From Typha latifolia (lineage: Eukaryota; Streptophyta; Magnoliopsida; Poales; Typhaceae), in contig CM034100.1 in assembly GCA_019914945.1 (NCBI GenBank), forward strand, positions 18,549,096 through 18,613,095: a stretch of DNA of 64,000 nt. The letters are read 5' to 3'. This document shows positions 28,946 through 40,829 of the stretch, one piece after another. The translations under genes were made by a program, and so were the position numbers. The notes beneath the pieces were generated by a model, which was not told the DNA's origin, ran no database searches, and saw only the letters and a list, made by a program, of their open reading frames with translations. Each line of letters begins with the position of its first letter. Position 1 is the stretch's first letter.

Positions 28946-28959
28946 CATCACATCAAAAG

Positions 28960-29729
28960 TAGGGGTGTAAATGAGCCAAGCTTGAGAGAGCTGGCTCTAG
29001 CTCAGGTTTGGCTCAGCTCAACTCGAGTCGGGCTAAACTGATCCCAAGCTGTGCTCAAACTTAAATTGAGCCTACTATCAAGCTTTATTCAAGTCGAGCC
29101 GGACCGAGCAAGATAGCATAAGCCGAACCACAACCAATTTAAGCTAAACTAAGTTGATAAAGGAGGCGGACGAGGGAACGGCTTGGCAAGGAGGAGGAAG
29201 ACGACAAGGTGACGATTTGAGGAGGAAGACGAGCACAGGCGGTGGCTCGAGGTAGAGGATAAGGAGGAGCCGGCTTGCTGAAGGAGAAAACAGGCTGTGG
29301 TGGAGAAGGACGAGGCAACGAGACTTGGCGAAGGAGGAGGATGACGACGAGACAACAGCTTAAGGAGGAAGACGAGTACAGGGCGACAGCTTGAAGAAGA
29401 ACCTTCTTGCCGAAGGAGGAGGAGGAGGAGGCGGGTTGCGACGAAGGACAAGGCGACAAGACTTGGGGTCTGAGGCTTTGAGCAACTGAGAGAGAACTAG
29501 GGAGAGTGGGGCTTTGAGCGGTTGTGGGTCAACTTGGGATGGGAAGATTAGGAATTAGAGTTTGACTTGAGAAATCTCTTTTATACTAAGGCTATCTAAC
29601 TGGGCCTAAGCGAGCCAGTTGTAGCTCAGGTTCGACTCAAAATTATTTTTGAGCTTTCTAACTTGGCTTGGGCTCGGCTTGGCTCAGCTCTAGCCGAGTC
29701 CGAGTCTCTCACTTATTTTGACAACTCTA
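28960..29729. mobile_element. Non-autonomous hAT-type DNA transposon, 770 bp
   Basis: The element starts TAGGGGTGTAAA and ends TTTTGACAACTCTA, giving imperfect terminal inverted repeats (TAGGGGTGTAAA against TAGAGTTGTCAAA). It is flanked by the perfect 8-bp duplication ATCAAAAG (28952-28959 and 29730-29737), as expected for hAT elements. Subterminal regions are packed with GAGCC/GGCTC-type motifs, likely transposase-binding repeats. The GC-rich centre, full of GAGGAGGA, encodes no transposase; open frames there are low-complexity Ser/Pro/Leu sequence. It needs a transposase from elsewhere. Confidence 0.88.
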
Positions 29730-29737
29730 ATCAAAAG

Positions 29738-31560
29738 TAATAACACTTTAGCCTAGTTCACAACTAAATATTAAATTTTCTTAGCCTAGTTCAAAGCACT
29801 TAAAATCAAAATTAAGAAATATGAACAAGTAATCAAGCTTAGAGCTTAGCCTCAAACCAAATACAAGCTAGAGATTATAAGTACAAATTGATACATAGAT
29901 AAAAGGATATAGAGCAACTATTCTTTAACATAAATATTATATTTAGTCTATAATAGACAACATTATAAATATAATAAAGTATCAAGCTCAAGCTCAAGGG
30001 AACAAAAAAAATAATAATAACAAAGTGAAGTGAAACCCAAAGTAAATAGCCCTGAGTTAGTTTGCAATTTTGTCAAGAACTAATAGTCTAAGACATGACC
30101 CCGTGAAACACTGAAGGCTGAAAAATCGAAGATCACAAATATACACCAATAAGGGAGGAGGGGCAGCCTAAAGCATACCAAATCGGCCCCAAAACCATTA
30201 CTAGACCAAATCGACCCCAATCCCCAAGTCATCATGAGCCTTGGCCACGGCCAAAGTATAAGCCAAGGCCAAGTCCATAACAAATTTCGACCGAGCACTA
30301 AGGCAGGCGATTATTTAGAGCTAAGCGCTGTCGACCAGAGGAGGTATGATGGAGACAACAAAATCACTAAAACCATGAGGGAAAAGGGTGACCTAGGGGA
30401 ATGATTTGGCGCTCGGTTAGAACTAATGTATCCTTGGCGGCGACAGTAGAGAAGACAGTAATAGCAATAGCAATAGCAATAGCAATAGAAGCCAAGTCTA
30501 TTGGTGATGAGGGCAATTGTTGAGGTAGAGGGTAGAGGATAGAGGAGGAATCAGATATAACGAAGGATGAGAGGAAGATAAACAATGGAATGGTCGGAGG
30601 ACAAAAGAAGAAAGAGAAGAAAGAAAAAGAAAAATTAGGAATTGGGAAACCTCTGGAAGAGGGAGCTTTCATGTGGTATAGAGTGTTGTTATTTTTAACA
30701 TTTCATAAGTAAAAAGGATTTCTCTAATTTTCATTTCACCTCTTTACAAAGTTGCATGCGAAATTCAACGCAATTTATCCTCCTAACTCTCTTAACAAAC
30801 GATGAGAACATGGGCTCGATGTTGGGAGGACAAACAAGGGAAATTAAGAAATAAAAACTAGAATACAGTAATCTGGTCCAACCCTTCCTTTCGGTCATAT
30901 GCGTTAACTTGTTCATGCGTTCTGCTGGGCACCACATTCAACATCTCCATTTGACTAATCCTTATACTATAGATATTTCTTTTGTTTTGTTTTGTTTTTT
31001 TCTGATCATTTTATATTATATAATTTCACCAAGTCGTAATAGAAAGAAAGAAATGTTATGCACTGTTACTTTTGGAACTTAGAATTCATAGATTGATCGA
31101 TCGATCTCTGTATATGTACATATTGGAGTATCTCTTCATATACACAGTAAAGGACGAGATGAGAAGCCACATGCATTGTATTTGCATGCAGTACACCAAA
31201 TTAAAGGCAGTTTATTATTATTAATATTTTCAACATGATCAGCTAGCCAACCAAAGGCGTTCCGTGTTCAACACTCCCACACGCCAAAGAGAACCTTTTC
31301 CCTGCAAACTAAAACATAAACACGAACGTGAACCTTGGGGCCGGGCCGGGTGTGTAAAATTAAAATACTATTTATTAATCAAACTCCCTTATCATGTATG
31401 GTGATTGGTGGGCTCCCCCCAACTACTACTAGCCTTTCATCTTTTTCAACGTTATCTCTCGTTTATAGACAGACTCTTATTACCATTATTTCCAAAAGGA
31501 CGACTTTCAAGCCTCTTTGAACTCGGTGCTTCTCTTTCCTTTTCCATTTTGGCTGTCTTT

Positions 31561-31618
<58 letters not shown>

Positions 31619-34346
31619 GTGCTTAGCTCTATGACTTGGACCTTCCGATTGCCGCTTTGCCTTCTATTGGTGTTAGAGAGTTCTAATTTGCCAGAGAATT
31701 CTTGCTGACCATTCAATCCTACTTTTTGACTTCAACTAACTATAATAGCTACTATATGTAATCCTTATTTGCTTATAAATTCTAATATTGACATAATGCA
31801 TGTGATGAAATTAGCACGCTTTATGTAAGTTTATGATTTAATAAAGCGGTTAATTAAGCTGCATGCGAATGTGAGAATGCCCTCAAAATCGCAAGTTTAT
31901 TCCTACCTTCCATTGGATAGGAATTAGGAAGACTTCCTAGGTACGGTAAGCAATTTGAGTCTTTCAAGGAACCACGGTTTCTAACATGTCGTACGTCATC
32001 TAATTAAATAATTTTCCTCCTCTCCTCTTAAGATCTGCATGACAATTATTTAATAATAACTGATCGTTGATTAATTCCTCCGCTTACATTACATTTGAAG
32101 AGGAAAAATAAAAAGAAAAGGAAAAATAATGGAGGAAGGAGAAGAATAGGAAAAGGGGAATGGATAAGCTAGCTAAATAGATTAAGACAAAAAGAATAAT
32201 GGAGGAAGGCAGGGGACCATTCATCGCATGGTGTACAGTGTAGGTGAGTTGAGGATGGGATACATAGATGCGTGAATGTTTTGCAAAAGCAATGAAGGAC
32301 AGAGTTAGGGGATGAAAAGAGATCAAAACTATTTTGGAGCGTTGCACAAACGAGATCGATCATATATAAAAGTATTCCTACACTTATACTACGCAGTCCT
32401 ATCTCTTAAATTGTATCTTAGATCTCTCTTATATATATATATATATATATAACTTGTCTCTCTCCCGTTTACTTAGTAGTGTCGTTTTATATGTTATTAG
32501 GTTCAAGGCCCAACAACTTGTGTCCCAATCCTACCATTCAAAGATAAGATAGTACTGGAGATATTTTGACAATCCGGCCAAAGAATTTCCTTTGACAAAT
32601 AAGGAAAAAGAACAAAGAAGAAAATTTTCTGTTGAGATGCAGATGCAACGCCTAGAAATATCTCAAGACAGGATTTAATTCGGCAAGATAACTATAACCA
32701 TGAATAATATTATGTACCTACGTTGATTAAAATGAATAGTATGACAAAGAACTAGAAATCTATGTGCAGAAAGATAAAAAATACGAGTCTTCAGCTAAAG
32801 AGAGATGAATGCCACCTGAGTACGCAGATTTAACTCTACAACCTTGCCAGATTAGTTGGACCAAACCTGCAATTTCTTCATGGTCTCACCTAAATATACA
32901 TGTGAAGAATCATCGCATAAAGAAAAATGGAACTAAAGGAACATGATAATTAACAACATTAAGGAGAATTCTTATTGTACGTAAGTTGCATTATAAACTA
33001 GATGCGATGCAGTACCCAATGTTCACCACCATATGTCTACTTCGAATAATGTAAAATTCATCATGCAATTGAGGAAAGAAAATTTAGATAATGCAAGTTC
33101 TTCAGGAACTTTGATATAACGTGTACACTCTTCCCACCTGTAGCAGGTTAAGCAAATATTACAAAAGGAAAATACGATGTTACCAAGCCTGCTAGTCCTA
33201 AACAACTGCAAAGTATTGCAACACGAGAGCCCAAAATATTGTCCAGTAGAAGTTGGCAATAGTAGTATTCTTGCAAATTTGCGTTCAGTACAAATTGATG
33301 GCTATTTACTGATGAGACAAGGGGATATGAGTGTCACGAATGCACTTTTATATTAATAACAATACCATTACCTAGGCCACCAAATCCTAATAACTAGAAA
33401 ACCTTACGGCAAATGAGGAAATATAATTATCTAAATTTATTAAAGCACAAATCAAGACTACAATTCATCAACTACATGAACCAAAAGTATACAACATATC
33501 TAATACCAGATAGGACAAGATTACGACAGGTCCACAACAGGGGAGTCTGAAATCCATTCATGAATGATGCATACATAGATACCTAATATACAGATTAGCA
33601 TCTGGGATGTAGCTACAAATAACATTATCGATTCATACTCATATTCTACCAGTAGAAATGAAACAGAGACTACCTCTGAATAGAGAAAGACAAAATAGAC
33701 AGATTTTGATTCAATGTGATTACTGCTACATATTTTGATTGTTAGTCAGGGATACTTTCCATTCTAAGTGAAACCTATGGCATACAAAGAATGAATTTCT
33801 TGTTCTGTAATAAGAAATTCTTGTAACTGGAGCTACTACATCGTGATCAACAAGTGAATCACTGTGAATCACTGAATCCAACTTTAGAAGATTGGACCGT
33901 GTTCAGGGATGTTCATATCTAGTGATACCAAATACAAGATACTTGTTTCCAGAACTTTATTAACTATTAAGGATACGGCTTAGAAAACTACAAATCATAG
34001 TATCATATACAAGTTGATCACTCCAACAAACACATAGAGATAATGAAGCTATGAATACAAAATGCAGAAAATATCGTTTTAGCAGATTTAATTGAAATGA
34101 GAAAATGATTTATATTACTTATCTCATGACAGCAAAACTAGCTTACCTGGTGGAGCAATTCAAAGAAGCAGGAAGGTTCGGACATTTTTTGATATAAGGC
34201 CAGTAACATTATCCTAGAACAGAACCATTCTTGTACACAGAATAAACAAAAACATTAGTTATGCATAAGATGTACCACATAATAGCAAAAATATGCGAAT
34301 AGTCAATTGATTTCTCTCGGAAAGGCAACATTCAAACAAACTCTGC
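29738..34346. other. Intergenic desert
   Basis: No gene recognised. It contains an AGCAAT hexamer run at about 30460-30488, a very long (AT)n at 31563-31612, a shorter (AT)n at 32431-32450, and probably the CBF5 3' UTR at its right end. Confidence 0.5.
31563..31612. repeat. (AT)n microsatellite, about 25 units
   Basis: Uninterrupted AT run. Confidence 0.9.
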
Positions 34347-36230
34347 CTACTCATTCTGTTGTTTTTCATCTGAGTCTCGATTTTTCTTTTTCTTCTTCTC
34401 CTTTTTCTTCTCACTTTTCTGTGTCTTCTCATTGTCATCTCCTAGGCTGCTAGGTGGTTTAGATACCAAATTTTCCTCAGCATCTTTGCTCTTCTTCTCC
34501 TTTTTCATCTTCTTCTTTTCTTTTTTCTCCCTGGCTTCATCCTCAGAGGATTGCAAATCGTCCTTACCTTTACTATTATTTTCCTTATCTTGCTTCTCCG
34601 CCACCTTTTGCTCATCTTCTCCCTTCTCCTTATCTTTTTTCTTCTTCTTTTTCTTCTTCTCACTCTTTTCCTCTTCGATACCCTCCTTCACCTTCAGCTT
34701 CTTCAATTCAGTCAAACTGTCGTCTCTGTCTTCATCACTTTCCTCAACCTTAACCTTCTTAGCAGCTACTACAACAGGGCTTTCAACTCCTTCCACCAAC
34801 TTGCGCTTACGCCCTTCAGCACCATCATCCCCATTCTTATGTTTCTTCTTTTTCTTCTCTGCCTTCTGTTCGTCAGCTGTTCCCTCGTCCTTGGTCTCCT
34901 TTGGCTCTGGCACCGCTGCAAGACTGGCAATCATGGAATCCCCTCCAGTCGGAAGCACCACATTCCTGAGCCACTCTGCAGGCGTCTTCTCATTTGGCTT
35001 TCCATGTTTGGCCAGCAGCCCTTGAGCGACCAACTTCTTTTTCGTCAAGGCTCTTGGCCCCAGACCCCATTTCCTCGGGTATGTGTCCCTATCCATGACC
35101 ACCCGCTTGATCCTAGCAACCGAACCATGATCACACGTTGCCATGACAGCGGTAGTCATCTCTGCTATTCCTAGAGCAATTGCCTCCCCCTTAGTGGTCA
35201 TCAGCACGACCTCCTCGCCTACCTCAATGTCATTCTCAAACCTCAACAACCCAGGTATCATCAACTTAGCGCCGTAACATATGGCATTCACAGCAGAGTC
35301 CTTGACAACTAGCCTTTTGTAGCTCGTCAGCAGCACCTCCAGAGGCATTACAATCCGCCGCAGATAGCTTTCATCCCTGAAGTTATCAAACGTCCATTGC
35401 GCATCGAGCACGTCGTGCATGGTGACCATGTTATCCTTCTCTCCAAGGATGCCTGACCGAACCCTCCGCAGCTCCTGCATATGTCCTCCGACGCCAAGAA
35501 TCAACCCAAGATGCACGCAAAGTGTTCGTACATAGGTCCCTGCCTCGCAAGAAATCCAGAACACAACAAGATGCTTATCTGCATCGTACTCGAGCAGCTT
35601 GCTCTCGTAGATCGTGCGGATCCGAAGTTGGCGCTTGACGGCGGAGATAAGCGGGGGCCGCTGGAATACGGCACCAGTGAGGGTCTCCAGGGCTCGAGCG
35701 ACGCGGGAGACGTCAGGGACGGCGGAGTGGAGGCGGGCGATGCAGACGTACTCCTTGCCTGCACCCTGCTGCGACTTGACGAGGCGGGTGGCGCGATCGA
35801 TGCAGACGATAAGGTTTCCGGTGACCTTGGGGTCGAGGGTGCCGCTGTGGCCGGTCTTCTCGGCGCGGAGGATGCGCTTGATCCAGGCCACGACCTCGTG
35901 CGATGAAGGGTTCGAAGGCTTGTCGAGGTTGATGACCCCGTAGCGGAGGTATTCGGCAAGGGGACGCTTGAGAGGGGAGTAGCCGCTGGGGATTGGGGTG
36001 TAGTGGCCGGTGCGGACGTTGAGCCGGTCGTAGTTCTTGAGTAGGAGGGGCCACATCGAGGTGTCGAGTGAGGGAATAAAAGCTTGGGGCTTTATTAGGT
36101 AGTCCCTTTGCAAGGCATCTTCGGATTCGGCGGCGTCGCCATTGGCGGATGGGGGATTCTTTTCCTTCTTCTTTTTCCTCCTCTTCTCGGAGATGGGAGA
36201 CGGAGGTGCAATCTCCGGGGCCGTCGACAT
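34347..36230 (-). CDS. CBF5: H/ACA snoRNP pseudouridine synthase, dyskerin/NAP57/Cbf5
   Basis: A single exon of 627 residues. The protein is the catalytic subunit of H/ACA ribonucleoproteins, which convert uridine to pseudouridine in rRNA and snRNA in the nucleolus and Cajal bodies, and it also joins telomerase. After a basic N-terminus come the dyskerin-like segment (about 48-105), the TruB catalytic domain with Asp133 in [13 protein letters not shown], and the PUA RNA-binding domain (about 308-385, starting [19 protein letters not shown]). The tail from about residue 440 is a long run of KKKKK, KE and DE clusters, nuclear-localising and somewhat longer than I expect for plant homologues. 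Lack of introns is also seen in Arabidopsis CBF5. A telo-box precedes the start. Confidence 0.95.
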   Translation of the reverse strand: MSTAPEIAPPSPISEKRRKKKKEKNPPSANGDAAESEDALQRDYLIKPQAFIPSLDTSMWPLLLKNYDRLNVRTGHYTPIPSGYSPLKRPLAEYLRYGVINLDKPSNPSSHEVVAWIKRILRAEKTGHSGTLDPKVTGNLIVCIDRATRLVKSQQGAGKEYVCIARLHSAVPDVSRVARALETLTGAVFQRPPLISAVKRQLRIRTIYESKLLEYDADKHLVVFWISCEAGTYVRTLCVHLGLILGVGGHMQELRRVRSGILGEKDNMVTMHDVLDAQWTFDNFRDESYLRRIVMPLEVLLTSYKRLVVKDSAVNAICYGAKLMIPGLLRFENDIEVGEEVVLMTTKGEAIALGIAEMTTAVMATCDHGSVARIKRVVMDRDTYPRKWGLGPRALTKKKLVAQGLLAKHGKPNEKTPAEWLRNVVLPTGGDSMIASLAAVPEPKETKDEGTADEQKAEKKKKKHKNGDDGAEGRKRKLVEGVESPVVVAAKKVKVEESDEDRDDSLTELKKLKVKEGIEEEKSEKKKKKKKKDKEKGEDEQKVAEKQDKENNSKGKDDLQSSEDEAREKKEKKKMKKEKKSKDAEENLVSKPPSSLGDDNEKTQKSEKKKEKKKKKNRDSDEKQQNE

Positions 36231-36248
36231 GGTTAAGAGGTTTTGGTT

Positions 36249-36257
36249 TTAGGGTTT
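36249..36257 (-). promoter_or_regulatory. Telo-box next to the CBF5 start codon
   Basis: On the minus strand AAACCCTAA lies about 20 bases before the ATG, inside AAAACCCTAAAACC. Telo-boxes in leaders or promoters mark plant ribosome-biogenesis and snoRNP genes, so it fits the gene. Confidence 0.6.
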
Positions 36258-36535
36258 TAGGAGGAGGGAAAGGAGGCAGAAGGCGGCGGAGATAGGGGTT
36301 TTATAGTATCTTCATTTTTTATTTTTAAAATATTTTTAATTTCTTCCTGTTTCTATATTTTTTAAATGAAATGTTCTTGATGATGGCGAAGAGTACAGTC
36401 GGTGAAATTTCTCGGAGTTCATGTTCTGGTCGGCAGTGACTTTGAGAGCATAAGCTGTTTTGCATGCCACCGATCACATTGTAGCCGGCGCTGTGAGAAA
36501 CCGATTGACGACTTCTTCTAGCCAAATACATGGTT

Positions 36536-36571
36536 ATAAATAATAAATAATAAATAATAAATAATAAATAA
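36536..36571. repeat. (AATAAAT)n tandem repeat
   Basis: About five copies of a 7-bp unit between CBF5 and the second hAT element. Confidence 0.85.
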
Positions 36572-36957
36572 ACTCTCCGTGGAAAAAACTAACTATAATT
36601 TTCCGGATCCAGGACTGTCGAAATAAATAAGATCCGATCAAACTCAAACTAGGCTGGAAAATAAGCTAAGGCCAAGCTTACATCTTTCAAATAGATTTAA
36701 ACTTGCCATAGAACATATAGATGAGGTGAAGCCTAGCAGCCTTTATTGACTTACTGAGATGCGAGAGGGTTGTGTTAAACTTTCACGGGCTTTTAACTTG
36801 CCATAGAACATGCCACCTAGTGCTAGGAGCAGTGGACGACAACAGCAGACCCGCATTTTGTGTGTGCAGTCTGTAGACTTGTGGACAATTTATTATGTTT
36901 TGGAGACAGTCCACATATTTTAGAATTTTGTAATTTTCTAGCTTGTGTCTTCTAGTG

Positions 36958-37688
36958 TAGGGCTGTCAATATAAATGAGCAGCTCAGTTCAGCTTCGGCT
37001 CAGCTCGGCTAAAGCTCGAGTCCGGCTCAGCTCAATTAGAAATGAGCTGAGCTAAAGCTGTCAAAACCGACTTGAAATTAATATCGAGCCGAGCTTGAGC
37101 TAGAGCCGGCTCGCTTAGGCTCAGCTCGATAGGCTCGGTATAAAAGGGGTGAGAAAAACCTCAATCCCCAAATTTCATTTCCACATCACCGCCTCCTCCT
37201 CCGTTGCGGTTTGTCGGTGTCGGCTCGTCCTCCTTCGCTAAGCCGCCACTGTTGTGCCGCCTCGTGCCCTCGTCCTCCTTCGCCAAGCCGCCGTCGTCGT
37301 GATGCCGTTGCCTCCTCCTTCAGCAACGACAAGCTGCCTTGTCAAGCTACCGCGGTGCCGGACAAATTTTGGCGGATCGAGGTGGATTAGCACCTCCGCC
37401 ACGCAACTCTCCGGTAGGTCCCCTAGCACCGTCCCGCAGGGCTCGATGTTCTTCTTCTTCCTTGGCTCAGTTTGGGCTTGATTCAACTCAATCTGACTCA
37501 GCTTGAATGAGACTTGATGATAGGCTTATTTTAAGCTCAAGCTTGTCTCGGGCTCGGTTTAGCACTGCTCGGGCTCGGCTCGAGTTGAGCTTAGTCGAGC
37601 CTAAGCCCAATTCTAAGGCTCGAAATTAATTTCGAGCCGAGCCTGAGCCGAAGTCAGCTCACTCAGGCTCGGCTCGGTTACACCCCTA
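36958..37688. mobile_element. Second non-autonomous hAT-type element, 731 bp, inverted
   Basis: It starts TAGGGCTGTCAA and ends GTTACACCCCTA, with the perfect 8-bp duplication TTCTAGTG on both sides (36950-36957 and 37689-37696). Read in reverse it starts TAGGGGTGTAAC and then repeats GAGCCGAGC motifs, so it belongs to the same family as the element at 28960 but in opposite orientation. The centre is CT/CCG-rich, rich in CCTCCT. No transposase is encoded. It ends about 430 bases past the stop codon of the convergent thioesterase gene. Confidence 0.88.
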
Positions 37689-38116
37689 TTCTAGTGTAGG
37701 ATTAGATATCTTTTGATCTCGAGAGGGAGTGAGCGAGAGTTTGTAGTTGAATTATAAAATTAAAGGGTCCATTTTTCATCTCTGTTTTCATTTCGGGAAA
37801 CGACTTCCATCACAAATATTGGACTCAGGCTCGACAAAATTCATTAATACCTTTTATGAAAGAAATGCATAATTAAGGATGATAAGAGTTTCAGTGTCCC
37901 TTGTGAATAGAGCATCCCTAACCATGTAAAGATCCTGTAGTAATAAATGAAAATAGAATCAATCACCTTTCATAGTATATGGAACAGTTCATACAGCTCC
38001 AGACTTCAGAGGCTGCCAGGTTGGCATGTATTTATGAGATCCAAGACAACATTTATTTGCCGTATTTGTCAAAACATTTATTACGATACCTTTCAGATCA
38101 CATATAAAATCAGGGA

Positions 38117-40302
38117 TTACAACTTTGAGTACTTCTTGATGGCCTCTTCATAATATTTCATATCCTTTGGTGTATGCAAATTACCTACTAGGACAACCTT
38201 AGATGTCGAAAGCAGGACTTTACTCTCTGAGGTTGAAGGCTCTATTCTCCGAATTTGCACTTCCCACACCTTTTAAAGATTAAAGGTCATTGTTAGAAAT
38301 GTCTCAAAGTAAAAGGAGGAAGAAGAGAACTCAGTGCTATAAGAAAGAAGTTATAAGGACTGCTTTATCATATCGCATTCACGCCAGGAATTTCTGCAGA
38401 AATTGAAAAAGGAAGGTAATTCTAAAGAAGTACTAGTTCTGATTATGAAGGCGACTAGCAGCTGGAGGGAAGTTCTGTAGTCGATAACAGGCATAGAGCA
38501 GTTATGATGGCATATTTCATTGAAAAACTGATGTCACCCAATATGCCATTCAGAAAGGTTTCTCTGTCAAATGATAATTCTATCACTACAACTTTCGAAG
38601 CTATATCCACGGCTTTTTATACCCATCCTTGTGGTATAAAGACAATCTAGATATGAAGAAACTGATTGCCCATTTAGATGTAATGACTAAACTAGATAGT
38701 CTCTTAGATCTCTTATATTTACCAGGAGTTCTTCTATTCTAGAAGATGTCAATCAGAAAAAAGGAAAAAAAAAAAAAAAAGATGTCTGTGTAAACCCATG
38801 TTACTGTCTCATACTCATGGTGCTGTACAGGTAGCAGTATAGTATAGTATAGGTAATTATCCAGAAAATTCAGGGGACGTAAAACCTTTTGTAATTTATT
38901 TGCGGACTCGAGGTGACAAGAAAGGCTTAGTGTTTCTGAATTACGTAGAGTAAAAGTTGTTTCGTTTGCAGAGGATGGAACTGCACGTATATGATAATTT
39001 TCCTTATTATTGTTGCTCCGAGGTGTTGTCACAGTTTAAAATTGAACTTTTCAGGTTGTTGTTGGGATCTAGCATCATGGAGATTGCACGAAAATACTTT
39101 GAAGTGTTCAGTTGAATTGCTTACCAGTAACCACTTTGGAATAGGCAGATTGCTCTGTTGGTGATTAACCTTGAATATTCTGGGATCAAGGAATTGAAAA
39201 TCTGATGGGATTGATGTGCGTTTACAAGTTGAGGTAACACTACTTGGACTTGTAATCTTTTTTCAGTAGGCAACGGAATTCAAACATTGTAGATTGAGTT
39301 GATCTGTCCAGAGACTTCTGAACAGGTGGATTTGAAGTCTGGTCATTACGAGTCAAGATAGGTTTCCACATTCTGTAATATAAGAAGATGCAGAGATGGT
39401 AACCATCTTTTTCTCAGAGGCTTTCAATAAAAAATAAAAAGAAAAAAAAAATCTCTTATTGCAGAGGTTTTCAGGCGGCGGAGAATGATGAGTAGCGATT
39501 TTGAGTGGGTAAAGAAGAAGTTTGACTTTGTAATAAATTTAGTCACTGTGAGGAGGATAAGTTACAGAGCTACTTATGTATGATAGATGAATCAGAGGTG
39601 ACTTTTGGGGAAATGGGCGTTTGCATTTGCGAGAATCAGGAAAGAAAATAGTAGTCATTCCTTATGGACATCTAGTCATGTTTCTACCTCGAGAGACCTT
39701 TCTTCTTTTTTCTTACATTAAAATGGAGCATCTTTACCGCAGTGGGTTAAAAGAAATTTATATAAATAAATAAAAAAAAGGAAAAATTATTGGATTCTAA
39801 TTAAGAATCTAAAAAATGGTTTGATGATTGATACCTGGGTGGTTCTGCCAAGGTGGATGGGCTTGGCTTCAGCTTCAATTTCCTCGCCGAGGGCAGCCGG
39901 TTTGAGGTGATTGACGGAGAGCTGGACGCCAGCAACCCTCCCGTATCCGGACGCGACGTAGCCTCCCAAGCTGGCCGTGGATTCGGCTATCAGAGCCGAC
40001 ACGCCTCCGTTTAGGACCTTGAAAGGCTGATCAATACAAGTAAATAGGATTAAATTGAATCGATCCAATTAATTAAGAGTGATTAATAAAGCAAAGAGGT
40101 AGGGAATGAAGAAAGGGGCGATTGATGGGTGAGTTATAGGTAGAGTAAAAGTGGTAACCTGGCAACAAGTGAGGGTGACCTTAAGGCGGCCGGTGACCTT
40201 CTCGGGTGAGATTTGGGTGTACACGAAGCCCAGCGCATGGAGAGCGTTGTCGACGACTGGCTTTGAGTTGGAAGAGGAGGAAAAGTTGGTTGTTCCGCTC
40301 AT
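38117..40302 (-). CDS. DHNAT1: 1,4-dihydroxy-2-naphthoyl-CoA thioesterase-like, peroxisomal
   Basis: Three exons on the minus strand: 40159-40302, 39835-40026 and 38117-38269, all phase 0, giving 162 residues. The protein is a single 4HBT hotdog domain, with [20 protein letters not shown] in exon 2 holding the active-site Glu and the helix typical of DHNA-CoA thioesterases. Exon 3 gives [20 protein letters not shown] and ends YSKL, so the last three residues SKL form a type 1 peroxisomal targeting signal. In Arabidopsis this enzyme releases 1,4-dihydroxy-2-naphthoate in peroxisomes during phylloquinone synthesis. An in-frame upstream ATG at 40350 would add 16 Lys/Thr-rich residues; I chose 40302 because it matches the family length. 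Intron 2 is 1,565 bp. Confidence 0.9.
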
Positions 40303-40829
40303 TTTTGTTTTTGTTTTTGTTTTGTTTTCTTCTCCCACGCCTACGCCCAAAATATTTTGAGAAACAGCAAAAACAGCAGGAAGAGATCGATTGCTTTTTT
40401 CTCTCCTTGGATTAAAACGTCAAACAGTGCACTTAACTTGACTCGAGTATCCCTTTCTGTGGAAAATTCCAGTGGCTACGTATGGATTTATCCTAATTCT
40501 GTGTTTAAACAACTACGACTTTTGGAATTACTGCTCGTCTCCAACTAACTAAACATACCTTTGATTTCTGCACATATCAACAGAGAATTTTTATTGAATT
40601 GATACTCCGTTTCTTTTCTTTTTTATCATAAAGAGATGGACTTGCGCTGCAAAATGCCCACCACGTTGGGCTGGAAATGGGCCTAAACCTTATCTGAGGG
40701 CACTACTACTTTCGCATTAGTTTTAGAGTATCTTTCTTAATTATTTCTATTCTCAATTTCCTATTTGCTCTTTGCTAGTCGATTAACTTCATGCTTCTCC
40801 TCTAGCAAATAAAATATATCTATATTTAT

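Larger units (their letters stand above)
25756..28959. other. Intergenic desert with microsatellites
   Basis: After the WRKY upstream region no gene is seen. It holds several long (AT)n runs, a (GAA)n run at 26660-26690, and AT-rich sequence of no clear origin. Confidence 0.5.

Noticed and set aside
29139..29459. Ser/Pro-rich minus-strand open frames of 100-106 codons
   Set aside because: They lie in the GC-rich centre of a hAT-type element and are low-complexity products of GAGGAGGA repeats.
34432..35174. Long plus-strand open frames of about 200 codons opposite CBF5
   Set aside because: They are antisense shadows of the Lys/Glu-rich tail (poly-Ser/Phe/Leu).
37238..37486. Open frames on both strands in the second hAT element
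   Set aside because: Low-complexity CCTCCT sequence inside a transposon; no transposase motif.
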